Source: an uncultured Bacteroidales bacterium (GTDB lineage: Bacteria > Bacteroidota > Bacteroidia > Bacteroidales > UBA932). Taken from it: a stretch of DNA of 12,159 bases. The notes under the pieces are model-generated. The model was given only the letters and a program-made list of their open reading frames with translations. It was not told where the DNA came from and made no database searches. The stretch spans positions 1-12,159 of the forward strand of contig CALCEJ010000102.1 in the NCBI GenBank assembly GCA_937900465.1, in the 5' to 3' direction. Made by a program: the position numbers and the translations under genes. Shown piece by piece: positions 1 through 6,186 of the stretch (position 1 is its first letter; each line of letters begins with the position of its first letter).

Positions 1-24
1 GGAAGTGCGGAGCGGGGAAATTGG

Positions 25-48
25 TTTTTCCGGCACCGCCCGGAAAAA
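25..48. repeat. Perfect 9-bp inverted repeat downstream of the P-II-like genes
   Basis: TTTTTCCGG (25-33) and CCGGAAAAA (40-48) are perfect reverse complements around a 6-base loop. The repeat lies beyond the stop codon of the second P-II-like gene, in 93 bases where I see no supportable gene. It is not a normal intrinsic terminator in either direction, because the T-run is on the 5' side of the stem and the A-run on the 3' side. It could be an operator, an RNA structural element or a dispersed repeat. The inverted repeat is certain; its function is unknown. Confidence 0.5.
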
Positions 49-93
49 TAATTTCACCGCGCAGCAGGGCCGCCGCCGCAGTGCCGTGGAGGG

Positions 94-420
94 CTATGAA
101 AGCCCGACGACGTGGGAGACGGGGAGGGAGAAGGCGATGCCTTTACTCTCGGAGGAGAGGCCGGCTTCTTTGTAGATGGAACGTAGGACATCGTCCTTGA
201 TGGAGGCCGGGACGATGATCATAAGGATTTCCTTGTCAGGCTGGATGGCGAGGTGGAAGAACTGCTCCGCCTCCGGGTCAGCCGTACCACGGCCACGGAT
301 AACAGTACCTCCTCGGGCGCCGGCCTTTTTTGCCGCCTCCATGACATTCTGTGAAAAACCTGCATTCACAATGCAGAAAACCATCTCATATCCGCTTTCC
401 TGACTCATACCCATTATCAT
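94..420 (-). CDS. P-II family (GlnB-like) signalling protein, second copy
   Basis: A small cytoplasmic P-II-fold protein of 108 aa, close to the usual ~110. Family-like blocks are the first strand (VFCIVNAGF, about 14-22), a helix, a T-loop region with GGTVIRGRGTA (37-47), the core strand ILMIIVP (65-71), a second helix, and the closing strand GIAFSLPVSHVVGLS (94-108). The classical GlnB uridylylation loop and its B-loop TGxxGDGKIF pattern are not visible, so this is a divergent P-II-like protein rather than a canonical nitrogen sensor. Nucleotide binding is known for the family but not shown here. The first 35 bases overlap the end of the upstream P-II-like gene, implying translational coupling. 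Internal ATGs at codons 3 and 5 are alternative starts; codon 5 (MSQESGYEM) is plausible. In the DUF1538 context it may gate that membrane protein. Confidence 0.85.
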   Translation of the reverse strand: MIMGMSQESGYEMVFCIVNAGFSQNVMEAAKKAGARGGTVIRGRGTADPEAEQFFHLAIQPDKEILMIIVPASIKDDVLRSIYKEAGLSSESKGIAFSLPVSHVVGLS

Positions 421-790
421 TTATTATCCGTTTATCATCCGAAAGGAACCCGTAAATCAGCGTTCCCACCACTGAAGTCAAGGGAATGCTGACCGCAACC
501 CCCTTGCCATGACGCGCCGTAGAGAACTTCTCCTCGAGGAGGCCGAAGACAGAATCGAGGGCATCCTCGCGTACGATGCTGAAAATCGCCGTCTTTGACG
601 TCTCATTCACACCGAGATAGGAGAGAATCTCCGCCTCAGCCGTACCCTTGGCGAGCGTCGAAACCTGAAGATTCGCCCCCGCGCTCTGGATAAGGCCGAT
701 ATAGTATTGGGCCCTGGTAGTCTCGACTATCGTAATCAGCAGTTCGAGCCTCCCCGGAGCTACATTTCTTGTATATTCATTTTTTGCCAT
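386..790 (-). CDS. P-II family (GlnB-like) signalling protein, first copy
   Basis: A 134-aa protein with a P-II fold: first strand ELLITIVE (about 16-23), helix, T-loop region with LAKGTAEAEILSYLG (46-60), core strand TAIFSIV (67-73), helix LDSVFGLLEEKF (78-89) and closing strand GKGVAVSIPLTSVVG (95-109). It then carries a polar extension of about 25 residues (LSDDKRIINDNGYESGKRI) that most P-II proteins lack. The extension is encoded where the gene overlaps the next P-II-like gene, so it may be partly a by-product of the overlap. It is clearly diverged from the second copy, so the pair may form hetero-oligomers or sense different signals (inference). The gene lies 112 bases after the DUF1538 membrane protein on the same strand. 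Its leader is the G/T-rich repeat tract, and I see no Shine-Dalgarno site in front of the ATG at 790. Confidence 0.85.
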   Translation of the reverse strand: MAKNEYTRNVAPGRLELLITIVETTRAQYYIGLIQSAGANLQVSTLAKGTAEAEILSYLGVNETSKTAIFSIVREDALDSVFGLLEEKFSTARHGKGVAVSIPLTSVVGTLIYGFLSDDKRIINDNGYESGKRI

Positions 791-799
791 CCCTAAAGC

Positions 800-893
800 C
801 CATCAAAACATCAACATAGTCCATCAAAGAACCAACCACCCCATCAAAAAACCAACCACCCATCAAACCACCCATCAACAATCCAACCACCCC
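800..893. repeat. Imperfect ~20-bp tandem repeats between the DUF1538 and P-II-like genes
   Basis: Plus-strand CCATCAAA occurs at 800-807, 821-828, 841-848 and 860-867, with CCATCAAC at 872-879, so the early spacing is about 20 bases. Two adjacent 20-base units (821-840 and 841-860) differ by one base, and each ends in ACCAACCACC. On the minus, transcribed, sense the tract reads as repeats of TTTGATGGGTGGTTGG type and is the leader of the first P-II-like gene. Its many GG and GGG runs could form an RNA G-quadruplex. No open frame of interest lies inside it. Its origin (slippage expansion or regulatory leader) is unknown. Confidence 0.7.
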
Positions 894-902
894 GTCACCC
901 CT

Positions 903-2444
903 CTACACATCAAAATAAATAATCTGATCATCATCCGCCTCCAGAATCCGCCTCATGGCGAAGCTGTCCCTCATCCGGACACTCACAACGGACTTGAAAC
1001 CAAGCGCCTGGATAGTAATCAGAGGCGTCATGGCGACCATAGCAACGACACCGAAAGCATAATCGAGGACAGCCGCATCCCCCCTGAGAACGACACACGC
1101 GCCGATGGCAAAAGGCAGGATGAAACTCGAAGTCAACGGACCCGAAGCGACACCACCGGAGTCAAATGCAATCGCAGTGTAGATCTTGGGGACGAAGAAC
1201 GACAGCCCCAGCGAAATCAGGTATCCCGGAATCAGGTAGTACAACAACGAGAACCCGTAATGGATTCTGATAAGCGAAAGGCATATGGATACCCCTACGC
1301 CAACCGACAAGGCTATCATCATCTCCTTCCTCGTCACCTCGCCGTTGGTGATATCCTCAACCTGATTGTTGAGGACGTGAACCGCCGGTTCAGCCAGAAC
1401 GACAACCATTCCTATCAGCAGTCCGAACCCGAACAGGACATACCGGCTCCATCCAGCAAGCGAAACGCCAATCTTATATCCCACCGGCATAAACCCCGCC
1501 GTGGCAAACCAAAGGAAGAGCACAAGGCCCGCAAAAGTATATACGATGCCAACGAAAATCCTCAGAAGATGCTTCCACGGAAGACGAAGAACCGTAAACT
1601 GCAGCACCAGGAACGCCGCCGTCAGAAGGAGCAGCGACCTCCCTACTTCGCCCATCACGATAAGCACCGTCTCAAACGTCAGCGCCTGCCCCGAATAATC
1701 CGGCACAGAGTACGTAAGATCACCCCCGGCGCCGAGCGACAGCGCCATCACGGCGATAATCGGGCCGATGGAGCACAGCGCGATGAGGCCGAAACTGTTC
1801 TCAGCCGCATCCCTGCCGCCCACCGTCATCGCAATTCCAACGCCGAGCGCCATTATGAACGGAACCGTCACCGGACCGGTGGTAACGCCGCCGGAGTCAA
1901 ACGAAAGAGGAAGGAACGAACCCTTTCCCTGCTGGATCAAGAGCGCCGCAAGCGAGAACAGGACGAGGTAGAAAAACATCAGCATCGACGTCAAATCCTT
2001 CTTGAAAATGATTTTCAGCACCGCCAGAAGCAGGAACAGGCCCACCCCGACTCCGACCGTCACAATCAGCAGCGTATCATCCATAACAGCGCTCACCTGC
2101 CCCGCGAGAACCGAAAGGTCAGGCTCCGACACAGTAATGAGAAGGCCCATTATAAAGCTCACCACAAGGAGAAGCCCGACCTTCCCGGACTTTGCCAGTC
2201 CTACGCCCATATACTGGCCCATCGGAGTCATCGCCATATCAGCCCCAAGGTTGAAAAGGGCAATACCTGCGATAAGCCCAAGCGAAGAAACCGAAAAGAC
2301 GATCCTTTCAGCGCCGGAAAGCGGAATCAGCGGAGTAAAGCTCAAAACGAGCACAATCGCACTGACGGGAAAAACCGACAGCAGCGCATCCTTGAATTTT
2401 TCCAGAATCGAGTTCCAGAGCTCCTTCCTGTCATTACTGTTCAT
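903..2444 (-). CDS. DUF1538 family membrane protein, two fused repeats (UmpAB-like)
   Basis: A 513-aa, strongly hydrophobic inner-membrane protein with many predicted helices and a short acidic C-terminal tail (LEADDDQIIYFDV). It contains two copies of the DUF1538 domain. The motif FDSGGVTTGP at 182-191 recurs as FDSGGVASGP at 427-436, and the Glu-Pro of SEPDLSVLAGQV (E107) recurs in AEPAVHVLNNQV (E352). Both pairs are offset by exactly 245 residues. As I recall, DUF1538 members UmpA and UmpB of Halomonas were described as a two-subunit monovalent cation/proton antiporter; here the two halves are on one chain. A cation transport role is therefore an inference from the family. The gene starts 3 bases after the glpT stop, with an AGGAGG site 6 bases before the ATG. 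Two P-II-like genes follow and may regulate it, as P-II proteins do for AmtB. Confidence 0.9.
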   Translation of the reverse strand: MNSNDRKELWNSILEKFKDALLSVFPVSAIVLVLSFTPLIPLSGAERIVFSVSSLGLIAGIALFNLGADMAMTPMGQYMGVGLAKSGKVGLLLVVSFIMGLLITVSEPDLSVLAGQVSAVMDDTLLIVTVGVGVGLFLLLAVLKIIFKKDLTSMLMFFYLVLFSLAALLIQQGKGSFLPLSFDSGGVTTGPVTVPFIMALGVGIAMTVGGRDAAENSFGLIALCSIGPIIAVMALSLGAGGDLTYSVPDYSGQALTFETVLIVMGEVGRSLLLLTAAFLVLQFTVLRLPWKHLLRIFVGIVYTFAGLVLFLWFATAGFMPVGYKIGVSLAGWSRYVLFGFGLLIGMVVVLAEPAVHVLNNQVEDITNGEVTRKEMMIALSVGVGVSICLSLIRIHYGFSLLYYLIPGYLISLGLSFFVPKIYTAIAFDSGGVASGPLTSSFILPFAIGACVVLRGDAAVLDYAFGVVAMVAMTPLITIQALGFKSVVSVRMRDSFAMRRILEADDDQIIYFDV

Positions 2445-2447
2445 CTG

Positions 2448-3821
2448 CTACCTCCTGTAAGATTCCTCCTTCAGAGTAAGGCCCATAAAGAAAATCGCAA
2501 GGAAGCACGCCGCGATCAGCAGCCCGAAAGTCCAGTTCCATCCCGCGGACTGGGCGACCGCGCCGATGACGATGTTCGCGAGAATCGCCGTACCGAAGAA
2601 ATAGCCGAAGAAGCCCGTAAGCCCGGCAGCGGTGCCGGAAGCGTTCTTCGGAGCAAGATCCAGCGCCTGCACCCCGATCAGCATCACCGGCCCGTAGATA
2701 AAGAACCCGATGCCGATAAGAGCGATGATAACCACCGTCAGATTGTCGATGAAAACCCAGTACAGGCCGATGAAAACAGCCACCAGCGCCATAAATATCA
2801 TACACGGCAGCGCCCTCTTCCCCTTGAAAAATTTGTCCGACACCCATCCGCAGATAAGCGTACCCGGAATCGCGGCGAACTCATAGGCAAAATAGGCCCA
2901 TCCCGCCGACTTCAGGTCTATTCCCTTGTCAGTAAGGATAGTAGGTGCCCAGTCGAGGCATCCGTAGCGGACCATATAGACAAACGCATTCGCAAGGGCG
3001 ATGAACCAGAGGAACTTGTTGCTCAGGACGTATTTGAAGAAGATCTCTTTCGTGGAAAGGGTCTCTTCCTGTTTTTCAGAGTATTTCTTGGGATAGTCGT
3101 TACGCCATTTCTCGACGGAAGGAAGGCCGCAGGACTGGGGCGTATCACGGAGCATCACGAAGGCGAACAGGGCGACGAAAAGCGCCACGGCAGCCGGGAA
3201 TGCAAACGTTCCGATAAGGAAATACAGTTCGGTATGGGCACCGTAGAACCAGCTTCCGAACCAGGCCGCGCCATAAGTTGCCATAGGCCCTACGAGGGCG
3301 CCGCCAACGTTATGGGCACAGTTCCAAATGCTCATCATAGTACCGCGCTCCCCTACTGAGAACCAGTGAGTCATTACACGTCCGCACGGAGGCCAGCCCA
3401 TTCCGTTGAACCATCCCACGAGGAAGTTCAGGACCGCCATCACCACGATGGCAAGAGTCTTGTGCTCCGCGCCGATGAACTGGATCGGGACAATCATAAA
3501 TGCCATCGAGATTGCCGTAAGGATAAGTCCGAGGGGAAGGAAAGCGCGGGCGTTCGAGCGGTCCGATACGCTGCCCATCAGAAACTTCGACAGGGCGTAC
3601 GCGATCGCGTTCATCGACAGGACGATACCGAGTTCCGTCTTCACGAAGCCAAGAGGCTCCAGAGCGGGCATCGCCATCGAAAAATTCTTTCTCACAAGGT
3701 AGAAGCCGGCATATCCGACAAAGGCTCCAATGAAGACCTGCAGACGCAGGCGTTTGTACTTTGCATCGGCCTCGGGGCCGGTCTGTTCCGGCTTGTATGC
3801 CGGCTGCTTGAGTAGGTTCAT
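2448..3821 (-). CDS. glpT: Glycerol-3-phosphate transporter GlpT (MFS, organophosphate:phosphate antiporter)
   Basis: An inner-membrane antiporter expected to import glycerol-3-phosphate in exchange for phosphate. With the ATG at 3821 it has 457 aa; E. coli GlpT has about 452. Long stretches match my memory of E. coli GlpT: GYAGFYLVRKNFSMAMP (36-52), MGSVSDRSN (82-90), GMGWPPCGR (140-148), WNCAHNVGG (166-174), RDTPQSCGLP (225-234) and FVYMVRYGCLDWAPT (280-294). The substrate-site residues of GlpT have counterparts at R44/K45, H170 and R285. The frame is open for another 37 codons upstream (to 3932), but the start at 3821 fits the family N-terminus. A good promoter with its -7 box at 3849-3842 would transcribe from just before it and exclude the longer form. 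The gene is first in an operon with the DUF1538 and P-II-like genes and divergent from araC. A related sugar-phosphate substrate is possible but less likely. Confidence 0.93.
   Translation of the reverse strand: MNLLKQPAYKPEQTGPEADAKYKRLRLQVFIGAFVGYAGFYLVRKNFSMAMPALEPLGFVKTELGIVLSMNAIAYALSKFLMGSVSDRSNARAFLPLGLILTAISMAFMIVPIQFIGAEHKTLAIVVMAVLNFLVGWFNGMGWPPCGRVMTHWFSVGERGTMMSIWNCAHNVGGALVGPMATYGAAWFGSWFYGAHTELYFLIGTFAFPAAVALFVALFAFVMLRDTPQSCGLPSVEKWRNDYPKKYSEKQEETLSTKEIFFKYVLSNKFLWFIALANAFVYMVRYGCLDWAPTILTDKGIDLKSAGWAYFAYEFAAIPGTLICGWVSDKFFKGKRALPCMIFMALVAVFIGLYWVFIDNLTVVIIALIGIGFFIYGPVMLIGVQALDLAPKNASGTAAGLTGFFGYFFGTAILANIVIGAVAQSAGWNWTFGLLIAACFLAIFFMGLTLKEESYRR
2451..2456 (-). promoter_or_regulatory. 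Shine-Dalgarno site AGGAGG for the DUF1538 gene, inside the end of glpT
   Basis: On the minus strand AGGAGG spans 2456-2451, 6 bases before the ATG at 2444. The same six bases are the last two Arg codons of glpT, immediately before its TAG stop. A full-consensus site is uncommon in Bacteroidetes, and the placement suggests translational coupling. Confidence 0.65.
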
Positions 3822-3841
3822 TCTTAGTTTCAGAGTTTCTG

Positions 3842-3873
3842 CAAATCTACTAATTAAATAGATTCCAGACAAA
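3842..3873 (-). promoter_or_regulatory. Bacteroidetes-type promoter for the glpT operon
   Basis: On the minus strand, TTTG (3873-3870) is followed after exactly 20 bases by TAGATTTG (3849-3842). This matches the Bacteroidetes consensus TTTG - N19-21 - TAnnTTTG. Transcription would start near 3837, leaving a leader of roughly 16 bases before the ATG at 3821, which supports that start. The two boxes form a direct repeat on the plus strand (CAAATCT at 3842-3848 and 3870-3876), which could also be read by a regulator. Confidence 0.7.
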
Positions 3874-3906
3874 TCTGACGCGAAAAATGCAAAAAAAGTA
3901 TCATTT

Positions 3907-3939
3907 TTTCTATCTTTTTCCAAATTAATCATATATTTG
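3907..3939 (+). promoter_or_regulatory. Candidate promoter for the araC-family gene
   Basis: TATATTTG at 3932-3939 matches the Bacteroidetes -7 box TAnnTTTG. A weaker -33 candidate, TTTC (3907-3910), lies 21 bases upstream in an A/T-rich tract. The box ends 5 bases before the ATG at 3945, so the transcript may have almost no leader. Confidence 0.5.
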
Positions 3940-3944
3940 CAGGT

Positions 3945-4826
3945 ATGAGAAAAATACTTCAGGAATCCACTCCCCTCTCAGACAAAGACTGCTTCTACAT
4001 CGTAGATCGCCACAAAAGCGAATTCACCTTTCCGCTGCACTGCCATACGGAATGCGAGCTTAACTTCATAGAAAAGGGCCAGGGCGTGCAGAGGGTTGTC
4101 GGGGACTCGATAGAATACATCGGGGATTACGACCTTACGCTGATCGCCGGAAAGGGCCTCGAGCATAGCTGGGAGCAGGGCCGCTGCGTATCCCCGGACG
4201 TCCGGGAGGTAACTATCCAGTTCTCCCGGGACATACTTCCGGAGCAGCTTCTCACCCGGACCCAGTTCGCCTCCATTAAGGAGATGCTCCACAAGGCTGA
4301 ACTCGGACTGAACTTTTCCCTTCAGACCATAATGAAGGTTTACGACCGCCTGGACAGCCTCTCGACGGAAAAAGACAGCTTCGAGCAGTTCCTCCACTTC
4401 CTTAAGATACTCTACGACCTTTCCCGCGCGGAGGACTCAAGGACCCTTGCATCAAGCACCTTCGCAAAGGTCGACGAGCGTAAAGCCAGCAGCAGGAGGA
4501 TCCAGAAGGTGAAATCCTACGTGGCGGAGAACTATCCGGGGGACATCAGGCTCGAAAACTGCGCCGCCATCGCCGGGATGACTCCGTCCGCCTTCAGCCG
4601 GTTTTTCAAGCAGCACACGGGACGTACGCTTATGGAATACGTTATCGATACAAGGCTTGGAGTTGCGGCCAGGATGCTTGTGGATACGACTTTGTCCGTT
4701 TCGGAGATATGCTTCGCCTGCGGCTTCAACAACCTCTCCAACTTCAACCGGACCTTCAAGTCAAGGCGGGGTTATACCCCGAGGGATTTCCGGGCCCTGT
4801 TCAAAAAGAATAAGGTTTTTGTATAA
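3945..4826 (+). CDS. AraC-family transcriptional regulator with N-terminal cupin domain
   Basis: A cytoplasmic DNA-binding regulator of 293 aa, the usual length for the family. Residues about 25-95 form a cupin-like sensor, with LHCHTECELNFIEKGQG (31-47) carrying the HxHxxxEL pattern. The C-terminal ~105 residues form the AraC DNA-binding domain with two helix-turn-helix units: IRLENCAAIAGMTPSAFSRF (201-220) and SVSEICFACGFNNLSNFNRT (251-270), followed by the family signature RRGYTPRDFR (274-283). The gene is divergent from glpT and lies 74 bases upstream of the mannanase on the same strand, so the PUL is its most likely target; glpT or itself are possible too. AraC regulators are less typical of PULs than hybrid two-component or ECF-sigma systems. 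The effector is unknown; a mono- or oligosaccharide is an inference. Confidence 0.92.
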   Translation: MRKILQESTPLSDKDCFYIVDRHKSEFTFPLHCHTECELNFIEKGQGVQRVVGDSIEYIGDYDLTLIAGKGLEHSWEQGRCVSPDVREVTIQFSRDILPEQLLTRTQFASIKEMLHKAELGLNFSLQTIMKVYDRLDSLSTEKDSFEQFLHFLKILYDLSRAEDSRTLASSTFAKVDERKASSRRIQKVKSYVAENYPGDIRLENCAAIAGMTPSAFSRFFKQHTGRTLMEYVIDTRLGVAARMLVDTTLSVSEICFACGFNNLSNFNRTFKSRRGYTPRDFRALFKKNKVFV

Positions 4827-4834
4827 GAGATGAT

Positions 4835-4863
4835 AAAAAAATATCAATCTTGGATATTATTTT
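4835..4863 (+). terminator. A/T-rich stem-loop between araC and the mannanase gene
   Basis: AAAAAAATATC (4835-4845) pairs with GATATTATTTT (4853-4863) at 10 of 11 positions around a 7-base loop. It begins 8 bases after the araC stop and ends just before the -33 element of the next promoter. The A-tract / stem / T-tract order fits a weak, possibly bidirectional, terminator, but the stem has only one G:C pair. An operator for the regulator is an equally reasonable reading. Confidence 0.35.
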
Positions 4864-4865
4864 AA

Positions 4866-4896
4866 TTGTTTAGCACTGACCACGACGCTAACTTTG
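4866..4896 (+). promoter_or_regulatory. Bacteroidetes-type promoter for the mannanase-susCD operon
   Basis: TTG (4866-4868) is followed after 20 bases by TAACTTTG (4889-4896), a match to TAnnTTTG. The box ends 4 bases before the ATG at 4901, so the start site would fall at or next to the start codon. It probably serves the whole PUL, as I saw no such box in the short gaps between the following genes. Confidence 0.62.
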
Positions 4897-4900
4897 CGGT

Positions 4901-6175
4901 ATGATCTCTCACAAGAAGATTCTGACACTGAAACTATTGCTGGCGGTACTTGTGGTCCCGTCAATGATTTCCTGCTCCAGGCAGAGCGGATTCACCTCCG
5001 TCCGGGACGGAAAATTCTACCGTAACGGCAAGGTCCAGACTTTCATCGGCACTAACTTCTGGTATGGGCCCATCCTTGCTTCCGAAGGCGAGGGAGGAGA
5101 CATCGCGCGTCTTCGGGCGGAACTTGACACGCTCCACGCCCTCGGGCTCGACAACCTTCGCGTCCTGGCCGGTGCAGACGGTCCCCGCGGGGTTTTCTCC
5201 CGCGTGGAACCTACCCTTCAGGAGGCGCCGGGGGTTTACAACGACACCCTTGCCCGTGGCCTCGATGTATTCCTTGCGGAACTTGGCAAGAGGGATATGC
5301 AGGCGGTGCTGTATCTGAACAATTCCTGGGAATGGTCCGGCGGATATGGGCAATACCTGGAATGGGCTACGGGAGAGAAGGCGCTGATTCCCCTTATCGA
5401 CGGGTACTGGCCTTTTATGCAGCAGATGCGTAAGTTCCAGACCTCAAAGGCGTCGCAGGAACTCTTCTTCAATCACGTAAGGACGATGGTCAGCCGCACC
5501 AACACCGTAACGGGGAAACCCTACAGCGAGGATCCGGCGATCTTCGCGTGGCAGATCGGAAACGAGCCCCGGTGTTTTTCCGACGAGCCCGAGGAGAGGG
5601 ACGGCTTCGCCCTCTGGATCGCGGAGGCGGCGAGAATAGTTAAATCCATCGACCGGAATCATCTTCTTTCCACCGGAAACGAGGGTATAATGGGCTGTGA
5701 AGGGGATCCGGAGCTTCTCCGGAGGATCTCCGCAATTCCGGAGATAGACTATATGACGGTCCATATCTGGCCGTATAACTGGGGATGGGCCCCGGAAGAT
5801 AGGATTGAAGAGGCGCTCCCGGAAGCGATTGCAAAGACAGACGAGTATATCACCGCAAACGTCGCGATAGCCTCAGAATTCGGGCTTCCCGTAGTCGTTG
5901 AGGAGTTCGGATACCCCCGTGACGGATTCAGCCCGTCGATGGACGCAACTACCCGCGCGCGTGACGCGTACTATGAATATATGTTCTCCGAGGTGGGGAA
6001 AAGGCTCCAGGGAGTAAACTTCTGGGGCTGGAGCGGATTCGCAGTGCCGGCCCATACACAGTGGGAAAAGGGAGACCCCTACTCCGGAGACCCCGCCCAG
6101 GAGGCCCAGGGCCTTAACGGAGTATATATCACCGACACCACAATCGATACAATTATAACCTATAATAAAAACTAA
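4901..6175 (+). CDS. GH5 family (GH5_7-type) endo-beta-1,4-mannanase, lipoprotein
   Basis: A 424-aa surface or periplasmic lipoprotein expected to cleave internal beta-1,4-mannosyl bonds in mannan, glucomannan or galactomannan. A signal peptide (about 1-24) ends in a lipobox, MIS-C25. The GH5 barrel follows: entry strand TFIGTNFWYGP (47-57), YLNNSWEWSGGYGQYLEW (138-155), acid/base IGNEP (219-223, Glu222), TVHIWPYNWGW (286-296), nucleophile region VVVEEFGYPRDG (331-342, probably Glu335) and NFWGWSG (373-379). These blocks match the GH5_7 mannanases I know from Bacteroidetes, and both catalytic glutamates are present. No separate carbohydrate-binding module is visible. It is the first PUL gene, with its own promoter, 11 bases from susC. 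Another beta-mannoside-active GH5 specificity is possible, and substrate preference cannot be read from the sequence. Confidence 0.9.
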   Translation: MISHKKILTLKLLLAVLVVPSMISCSRQSGFTSVRDGKFYRNGKVQTFIGTNFWYGPILASEGEGGDIARLRAELDTLHALGLDNLRVLAGADGPRGVFSRVEPTLQEAPGVYNDTLARGLDVFLAELGKRDMQAVLYLNNSWEWSGGYGQYLEWATGEKALIPLIDGYWPFMQQMRKFQTSKASQELFFNHVRTMVSRTNTVTGKPYSEDPAIFAWQIGNEPRCFSDEPEERDGFALWIAEAARIVKSIDRNHLLSTGNEGIMGCEGDPELLRRISAIPEIDYMTVHIWPYNWGWAPEDRIEEALPEAIAKTDEYITANVAIASEFGLPVVVEEFGYPRDGFSPSMDATTRARDAYYEYMFSEVGKRLQGVNFWGWSGFAVPAHTQWEKGDPYSGDPAQEAQGLNGVYITDTTIDTIITYNKN

Positions 6176-6186
6176 AATCAAGTAGC

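Noticed and set aside
91..105. Hairpin GGGCT / AGCCC over the stop codon of the second P-II-like gene, as a terminator
   Set aside because: The stem is only 5 bp and no T-run follows on the minus strand, so I do not call it a terminator.
1260..3359. A 699-codon open frame on the plus strand
   Set aside because: It lies opposite the DUF1538 and glpT genes, both well recognised. Its product is an unfolded-looking Arg/His/Lys/Gln-rich string with no domain, which is typical of antisense reading in GC-rich genes.
3892..3909. A6 / T6 inverted repeat in the glpT-araC gap
   Set aside because: It is a pure A/T tract and could arise by composition alone. It may bend DNA but gives no specific site.
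3822..3932. The 37-codon N-terminal extension of glpT
   Set aside because: It would cover the glpT promoter and the A/T-rich divergent region, and GlpT proteins begin close to the ATG at 3821.
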